From: Conus ventricosus | Taxonomy: Eukaryota; Mollusca; Gastropoda; Neogastropoda; Conidae | NCBI GenBank assembly: GCA_018398815.1 | Contig: CM031595.1 | Span: 137,553,945-137,566,444, forward strand | Reading direction: 5' to 3' | Length of the DNA stretch: 12,500 nt | Shown: piece by piece, positions 6,851 through 12,500 of the stretch | Position numbering within the stretch: position 1 is the first letter of the stretch | How the letters are laid out: the number at the start of each line of letters is the position of its first letter | Program-made: the position numbers and the translations under genes | Notes under the pieces: model-generated | Database searches by the model: none | What the model saw: only the letters and a program-made list of their open reading frames with translations | What the model was told of the DNA's origin: nothing

Positions 6851-7046
6851 TTTCATTCTTTTAACTATTTTCTTTCCTTTCTTTATTTTTTGTTCTCATC
6901 TTGTGTTTCCTTTTCTTCTTCATTTGTACATTTCTATCATTTTTCAATTCTGTTTTTATCTGCCCTTCTTTTCTTGGATTAAAGAAAAATAGTTTATGAC
7001 ATTTTTGCTGCATTTAGTGTGTGTGGGGGGGGGGGGGGAGGGGGGC
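6850..7046. repeat. T-rich part of the duplicated unit plus GT/G tract
   Basis: T-rich sequence followed by AGTTTATGACATTTTTGCTG (from 6991), nearly identical to 4310-4333, then a GTGTGTG and G-run tract at 7018-7046. Confidence 0.7.
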
Positions 7047-7097
7047 TCATGGATGAATTCTTTTATTCTGTTCACAATTTCGTTTCTAACCTTTTTC

Positions 7098-7436
7098 CAG
7101 TGAACCTAAATCTTCATCACTTTCATTGACTATGACTAATGATCATTTTCTTTAATGGCGTGAACCACGTTTTGTATAAGTTGCGGCGTCGTATTTGTTT
7201 ACAAATAAGAAAAAAAAAGAAAAGAAAGAAAAAAAAAACCCTCATCTTTGTTACCTTTTCCATCCCGAGCAGACAACGACAAAAATGATTTAAGGAATGA
7301 AATAAGAGAGTAAGTGAATGATTAAGAAAGGAACTAAATGAAATAAGAATGAACGTCAGAAGAGAAGTAAAGGAAAAGAAACAATTATGTGGACTGAAAT
7401 GTGATTGAATGAATAAGTATACACATAAAGTCACAG
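7098..7436. repeat. Diverged duplicated block, copy 2
   Basis: Second copy of 6303-6660, as judged by the same ordered anchors. It lacks the CT/CA microsatellite that follows copy 1 and instead runs into ATACACATAAAGTCACAG, which resembles the start of the block at 4120. Confidence 0.8.
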
Positions 7437-7910
7437 ATACAGATCAAAGAAAGAGAGAACATTCAGAAAAAGGATATGTAAAAATATCACTTATAAAAAG
7501 AACTGAAGATAAAGCTAAAAAAAGCTTGAAAACAAGGCAAAATGCGAGTAAACACTCAAAACAAAACCAAAAATAAATTACGCTTGTTTAACACACGGTA
7601 CAAAACAGACCGGTGGACTGCCCACGAACATTTTTTCTTCTGTCGGACTCCGAAATAATAGACACAAAACACGCACACAGTAACACTGCCCAGAAGCTTG
7701 TCAAGAACAGGAGTGTAGAAGATTCAGTTCAAACCGCAACTGCAGATCACATAGGGTGAATATGGAGCGTGGTGAACAATTTTTTTTTCATGCTCCATGT
7801 TTTGTGCCTCTTGAGGGCGTAACTGTCAAGCCACTGGTCCCCGCCTCCCATACACAGCCACATCAAGGCCCGTTCTTGACCTACCATGAATGCTGTTGAA
7901 TCATTATGAT
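7437..7910. other. Unassigned stretch
   Basis: A-rich to about 7570, then mixed composition. I recognise no gene, RNA or repeat here. Confidence 0.5.
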
Positions 7911-7938
7911 GGTGTGTGTGTTGTGTGTGTGTGTGTGT

Positions 7939-7979
<41 letters not shown>

Positions 7980-7992
7980 TATGTACACAGAC

Positions 7993-8038
<46 letters not shown>

Positions 8039-8203
8039 CTAGACAGGAATAGATAGATAGATGTACTGATGGATAGATAGAGTGATATGGATAGATAAAC
8101 AGAGAGAAAGATTGACAGGATAAATAGATACATACATGCATACATACATACATACATACATACATACATACATACATACATAGGCCTACATACATAGAGA
8201 TAT

Positions 8204-8269
<66 letters not shown>

Positions 8270-8276
8270 TATATAT

Positions 8277-8334
<58 letters not shown>
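7911..8334. repeat. Five-motif compound microsatellite
   Basis: Consecutive tracts: (GT)n at 7911-7978, (GATA)n at about 7993-8037 with degenerate GATA to about 8125, (CATA)n at about 8129-8181, (TA)n at about 8209-8278, and (GA)n at 8281-8334. Neighbouring motifs differ by single substitutions, as expected if each arose from the edge of the last. Minus-strand frames giving Ser/Leu, Tyr/Ile and Cys/Met/Tyr-Val runs are artefacts. Confidence 0.97.
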
Positions 8335-8337
<3 letters not shown>

Positions 8338-9211
8338 CGCAGAGACGCAATCAATCAAGTGGGAGAGTAATCAATACGGTGATTGTTTGCTGTCCAATAG
8401 AACAACATGAAGGAGCAGGTATGGTGTCACGTAAGTAGACTAGTCCGCACGCAGTGACCCCTGCTCCATGAAGCTTCAACTGAACAGACTCCGCTCTGGA
8501 CCACACCATTCCTCCCACAGTCGGTCGGCAGGCTTTGCCCAGTCGTTCCAGCCCTCAAACAGCAATACTAAAATAAACAAAAGTGTCTGCCCTCACTCAG
8601 CGTCAGCCGCCTAAACACCGGACACTTCAGTGGAGCCAAAGGCCTCGGGAAGCACACGTCATGCACACCTCGTAGCCGCTGAATCCTCTTGGCTTTTAAC
8701 CCAGACTCTGGATGGGTAGTGTCTGGGTGAAAATAAAACGCTACCTACCTACTCTAGACGCCAGAATCACGGACTGCCGGACCGTCTTTTAGCTTGTGGG
8801 GGTGAGGCTTCTTATTCATTAACTTGTGAGAGAGTCGCAAAGCGCACGGCACTCCGTCGAATTTAAATGGAAGGAAGGCGTTTTAACTGGGCGTAAAGAG
8901 AGCGGGACTCCGACTTCAATTGTCACGAGAATCTTTAAAGGTCTGTAGCCACAACGTGGAGTGATCATAATATGATGTTAAGACTGCATCACGTTTACGC
9001 TTGAATCACGGCTTGAACTTCATGCATACAGTACCAATATTGTCTTTCCATATGTATGCACTCATGGACATACTTTCCAATATGTATATGTAGACCGCCA
9101 TTGCGGCGCATTTCACTTGCTTTCTTAAGTTTGGGTTTGTTTTAAGGTCCTCCAACTTTGTTTTTCACGTCTTAAGTCGGGCTTCCGCCCTATTTTTTCT
9201 TCACTTTTTGT
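8335..9211. other. Unassigned stretch, moderately GC-rich
   Basis: I recognise no gene. The part at about 8640-8752 ends in GAAAATAAAACG followed by CTACCTACCTAC, which could be the tail of a short retroposon on the plus strand, but no RNA-polymerase III boxes are apparent. Around 9090-9110 there is a short GC-rich palindromic CCGCCATTGCGGCG. Confidence 0.4.
8412..8467. other. Long imperfect hairpin
   Basis: GGAGCAGG (8412-8419) pairs with CCTGCTCC (8460-8467). After a small asymmetric bulge, GGT pairs with ACC and CAC with GTG, leaving a loop of about 23 nt. That is 14 base pairs in a 56-nt span. Function unknown. Confidence 0.6.
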
Positions 9212-9237
9212 CCCCCCCCCCCCCCCCCCCCCCCCCC
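9212..9237. repeat. Poly(C) tract, 26 C
   Basis: An uninterrupted run of 26 C. Confidence 0.95.
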
Positions 9238-9568
9238 TTCCATTTGTTGAAAAGACGCTAGCTCACCATGCTCTGTATGTTTCATAACTGACGGACATTC
9301 GCTTTCTGATTTGAACATTGTGACATATGAGACGGAACGTCTGGATTTGTTACCGCAATAATGTGTTACGTGTTGACACTGACATACTCATACTCCATCA
9401 TTAATTGCTTTTAACAAAATGAAAGAGAACGTTGAAGGAAGTCTACAGCTATGATAGCCTGGACATGTAATGGTATTTCGAATAAAGCCTATAATGCAAT
9501 CCTGGCCTCGGAGGAAAGTGTAATCAAAGCTGAATTTGAGATAGATATTTAAGGGAAAAAAACATGTA

Positions 9569-9573
<5 letters not shown>
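9238..9573. other. Unassigned stretch
   Basis: Mixed-composition sequence without a recognisable gene or repeat. Confidence 0.5.
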
Positions 9574-9639
<66 letters not shown>

Positions 9640-9658
9640 TGTGTGTGTGTGTGTGTGT
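9574..9658. repeat. (GT)n microsatellite
   Basis: Nearly pure GT with a few TATG and TTGT interruptions. It lies about 75 bp beyond the probable 3' end of the LINE copy on the minus strand. Confidence 0.95.
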
Positions 9659-9883
9659 TGTCTTCTTTCTTCTTCTTCCTAAGATACTGGTTCACTCAAA
9701 AACGAGTAGGTCACCAGCGCGCATGTTAAAAGGTAAAATAAAATAGTGCCACTCCGACTGTTTGGCCCCTGGAGCAAATTTGGCAACAAGGGGTCGCACT
9801 CGATATTCAAGAAGTTAAAAGCAATGGCCAGATTTAGGCCCAAGTAACAGTAAAATATCTGGGGAAGTTAAAATAGAAAATCG

Positions 9884-10186
9884 TCAATATGCAGATCTCA
9901 AAACTGTCGTATCAATCTGTTTTTTAAATGAGACTGCATTTGTGGCAATCTTGATGGCACCCGGCAGTGAGTTCCACAGCCGTACAGAACTAGGATAAAA
10001 TGAATGTAAGTGGCTGTCAATATTTGATGCAGGTATGGTATAACATTGACCGCCACTCCTGTTGCTACTTTTATTCAATACTAGTTGTTTCACTGGAATA
10101 TCAATTAGTTTAGCTCTGCCTTTGAAGAAGATGTTAAGTTTGATAAAACGCTCTTCTCTCTTCTAAGGGTTTCCATTCTAATTTCC
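9884..10186 (-). pseudogene. C-terminal tail of LINE ORF2, frameshifted
   Basis: After the terminal stop of the main frame, the reading continues in another minus frame with KLEWKPLEERRAFYQ, then shifts again to IKLNIFFKGRAKLIDIPVKQ. It runs on to the conserved end region with HSFYPSSVRLWNSLP, stopping at 9884-9886. Jockey/CR1-group elements typically end their ORF2 with this 'FFPR.IR.WN.LP' pattern. At least two frameshifts separate it from the reverse transcriptase. Confidence 0.8.
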
Positions 10187-11569
10187 TCATGTTCTTCCTG
10201 GTATTCCCCTTTTCTCTGATGTGTTCCCTGTTACGAACCGTGCTGCTCTCTTCTGAGTCTTTTCGAGGTTATCAATGTCCTTTAGATGGTAAGGATCCCA
10301 AACTGAGCAACCATATTCCAGTACTGGTCTAACCAGTGTTTTGTAGCAGTCGTCTTTAACCTTTTGGGGGCAGTCATTGATATTCCTGTATAAGAAAGCT
10401 AAGATGTTATTTGCTTTCTTACATACTAAATTGTAATGTTCTTTCCATTTGAGACGACTATCTATAATCACGCCTAAATATTTTGCAGCATTGGTTTCTT
10501 TAAGAATAATATTATGAATAGAATATTCTGATCTAGTTGGTGAGCGTTTGTTACATATACGCAACACTTGGCACTTTTGGGGATGAAATTCCATTTTCCA
10601 AGTTCTTTCCCACTCTTGTAAAGCGTTTAGATATTCTTGTAGAATGCGTGTATCATTCTTGCTTCTGATTGTTCAATATACTAAGCTGTCATCTGCAAAA
10701 AGCCTTATAGTAGTTTCAGGAGAGAGATTTCTACTTGTGTCATTTACATAAGTTAAGAAAAACAAGGGCCCCAGAACAGTTCCCCGTGGTACACCTGACA
10801 AGACTAGTTTACAATGGGATGACGACCCTTCCACAACAACTTTCTGCGTTCTCCCAACGAGGAATAATCTAGCCCATTTTAGCAAAGAACCGCCAATGCC
10901 GATGTGTTCTAATTTAAACAGCAGGCCCTCATGGTCAACCTTATCAAAGGCTTTAGAAAAGTCTAATAAAATTGCATCTATTTGCTGTCTGTCGTTAAGA
11001 CAGTTATTAAAATCATTGAGAGTTGTTATAAGTTGAGTCTCACAACTCCTTCGCTGTCTGAAACCATGCTGGGCGTTATTTAAGAAGTCATATTTGTCAA
11101 GATGGTCCATTATGCTACTATATATTATGTGTTCAAGTAGTTTTGCTGATATGGATGTAAGAGATACAGGTCTATAGTTCTCTGCTTTTGTTTTGTCACC
11201 CTTTTTGAATAAGGGAACAATGCTCGCATCTCGCCACTCATCAGGTATTATTCGCTGGTCCAGTGAAGCTTGGTAAAGTAGTTGGTATACCTCACTCAAT
11301 TCATTGGCACATAATTTTAAGAGCTTGCCAGGAACGCCATCAGCACCAGTAGCTTTGTTTTCATTGATGTTGGTCAGTAACTTAAATACTCCTGCTTTGT
11401 TTACTTTGATGTTTTGCTTTTCAGGGAGTTTATCATCATCCTTTAGTCTAACGTTAATTAAAGGCTTGGGATTTGAGAAAACCGAACAAAACTGCTTGTT
11501 TAGTAAATTTGCTTTCCCTTCAGGGTCCTGTATTAGGTTATTCTGGTTGTTTCTCAGGGCTGGAATCCC
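10187..11569 (-). pseudogene. LINE reverse transcriptase (ORF2), one in-frame stop
   Basis: 461 codons run in one frame, including a single internal TGA at 10673-10675 and the terminal stop. In order one sees DEWRDASIVPLFKKGDK, then NYRPVSLTS (fingers), HGFRQRRSCETQL, the motif A region LLDFSKAFDKVDH with the first catalytic Asp, the motif B region SGVPRGTVLGP, and motif C FADD at 10688-10699 with the catalytic Asp pair. After the TGA the same frame continues through KMEFHPQKC, KYLGVIIDSRLKWKEH (thumb) and the C-terminal VRPVLEYGCSVWDP and KRAARFVTGN typical of Jockey-like LINEs. Motif B usually reads PQG; here the Gln is Arg. It copies LINE RNA into DNA at a nicked target in intact relatives. 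This copy cannot make a full product. Confidence 0.9.
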
Positions 11570-11570
11570 A

Positions 11571-11640
11571 GTGTGTTGTGTGTGTGTGTGTGTTGTGTGT
11601 GTTGTGTGTGTGTGTGTTGTGTGTGTGTGTGTGTGTGTGT
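11571..11640. repeat. (GT)n microsatellite at the LINE 5' junction
   Basis: GT repeat with regular TTGT interruptions. It sits exactly where LINE homology stops, so it either predates the insertion as target or expanded within the element. Confidence 0.95.
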
Positions 11641-12500
11641 GAATATTCTTCAATGAATCGTTTTAGCTATCCAGATTGTAATTCAGCTTTTTTTTCGTTT
11701 GCAATTCATATTCGGGCTAGAGACAAAAATTAATAGGAGAAATCTTCCCGAATTTTTCTCAGCCATTATTTTCCTCATGCCCTAAAAGCATGACATCCTC
11801 AAAATGGTAGGGAACGCTCTGGGCATGTTTGCCTCCCTTGACACTCCTTTGAAACTAGAACTTACTTTGTGTGTTAACTGTTAATACATAGGCTAAAGCA
11901 GCCTTGAGCTGTAGGTAGGTAGTCCGTGTGTCCGCTTGTCCAATAATTGGAGTGAAATGGCCGTCAGTTTTCGTTATTCATGTGTGTAGATGAACGAGAA
12001 TGCCGATCCATTCATGGACCAATCAGAGGAGGTTGATATCTATGATGTATAGTGAAGAAAAATCATGGCGTTGTATCCTTGGTAATGACGTCTTTTTTGA
12101 CGTCACTTCCCATCTAAATGTGTTGTCATTTGGTGGTGTCATGTGCTGAGACACCTTCCTTGTAGGGACACCGGGGATGTCTTTCCGTACAAACAGTTCT
12201 CCCACCTTCTGGAATTTCTGTGCTTTACTCTTTTTTGTCACTGTCTGTGAGTTGTTTATTTTTTTCTTGTCCTATTGTCTGTACCACCTCAGTGGCATTG
12301 CACCCCATGCTTCTCTTACCCACCCCTCGTCCACAGCCACAGCTTGGCCCATTGCGACTCAGCCCCGGCACCGGCAATCCATGGTGAACATTCAATGTCA
12401 AGTCATCATGAGGAAACCCACCACAGGAGGCACTGCACTGCTGCCGAGTCACTTCGGTGGTGTTCAGTGGTGCCTGTTCTGATCCAACATAAGCAAGTCA
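11641..12500. other. Unassigned stretch at the window end
   Basis: I recognise no gene. On the minus strand, 11640-11700 could be a degenerate continuation of the LINE (a short AELQSG-type peptide, then a stop) but this is weak. Minus frame 12023-12241 (72 codons) and plus frame 12177-12482 overlap and neither resembles a known family. GTAGGTAGGTAG occurs near 11912. Confidence 0.4.
12086..12105. promoter_or_regulatory. Inverted pair of CRE-type sites
   Basis: TGACGTC, six T, GACGTCA: a perfect 7-bp inverted repeat whose right arm with the preceding T is the exact CREB/ATF palindrome TGACGTCA (12098-12105). The left arm is a one-mismatch version. It could be bound by bZIP proteins; no gene start is evident beside it. 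Confidence 0.3.

Larger units (their letters stand above)
9733..11569 (-). mobile_element. 5'-truncated Jockey/CR1-like non-LTR retrotransposon
   Basis: A minus-strand LINE carrying most of the ORF2 reverse transcriptase, the region after it, a C-terminal tail and a short AT-rich 3' UTR. The endonuclease domain is absent: recognisable protein begins at about 11569 and is replaced upstream by a GT/AC microsatellite. The 3' end is uncertain; I place it near TTTTATTTTA at about 9733-9745, before unrelated sequence and a second microsatellite. 5' truncation is normal for target-primed reverse transcription. A stop codon and frameshifts show that it is dead. Assignment to the Jockey/CR1 group rests on motif style, not a search. 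Confidence 0.85.

Noticed and set aside
6460..6992. Cys/Val-rich and His/Thr-rich frames on both strands
   Set aside because: They are translations of the (CT)n and (CA)n tracts.
7747..8358. 157- and 203-codon minus-strand frames
   Set aside because: Almost all of their length is the five-motif microsatellite.
12023..12482. Overlapping frames on both strands near the window end
   Set aside because: Neither has a signal peptide, domain motif or splice context that I can recognise.

Overview
The window looks like nuclear DNA from an invertebrate animal, most likely a mollusc and probably a gastropod. This rests on overall character, not on a diagnostic gene: interrupted eukaryotic-style sequence, very dense microsatellites of many motif types, decayed non-LTR retrotransposons, a hammerhead ribozyme of the kind carried by animal Penelope-like elements and retrozymes, and one candidate exon for a secreted, amidated-peptide precursor. 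There is no prokaryotic gene organisation, and most long open frames are microsatellites read as protein.

Layout. 1-1200: mostly unassigned single-copy-like sequence. 1211-1700: a 28/29-bp minisatellite with a higher-order arrangement. 1916-2883: G-runs, a TATA-like site, a (CT)n tract, a short decayed LINE ORF2 fragment and a perfect CRE palindrome. 2972-3752: a GC-rich candidate exon with a consensus acceptor and donor. It encodes a 243-residue protein with a signal peptide and two related peptides sharing LDRMP, each ending in Gly plus a dibasic site. 3787-4410: GT/GC repeats and one copy of a local repeat family. 4774-5514: two near-identical 64/65-bp direct repeats bracketing about 612 bp that carries a type I hammerhead ribozyme with a minimal stem III (minus strand) and two strong hairpins. 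5519-7430: compound microsatellites interleaved with diverged duplicated blocks. 7911-8334: a five-motif compound microsatellite. 8335-9570: unassigned sequence with one long hairpin. 9733-11569: a 5'-truncated, decayed Jockey/CR1-like LINE on the minus strand. 11641-12500: unassigned, with a CRE-like inverted repeat.

The two observations most worth pursuing are the putative LDRMP-amide neuropeptide precursor at 2982-3713, whose family I do not recognise, and the hammerhead-bearing element at 4774-5514. The neuropeptide exon is the only strong host-gene candidate. The rest appears to be mobile-element debris and simple repeats.
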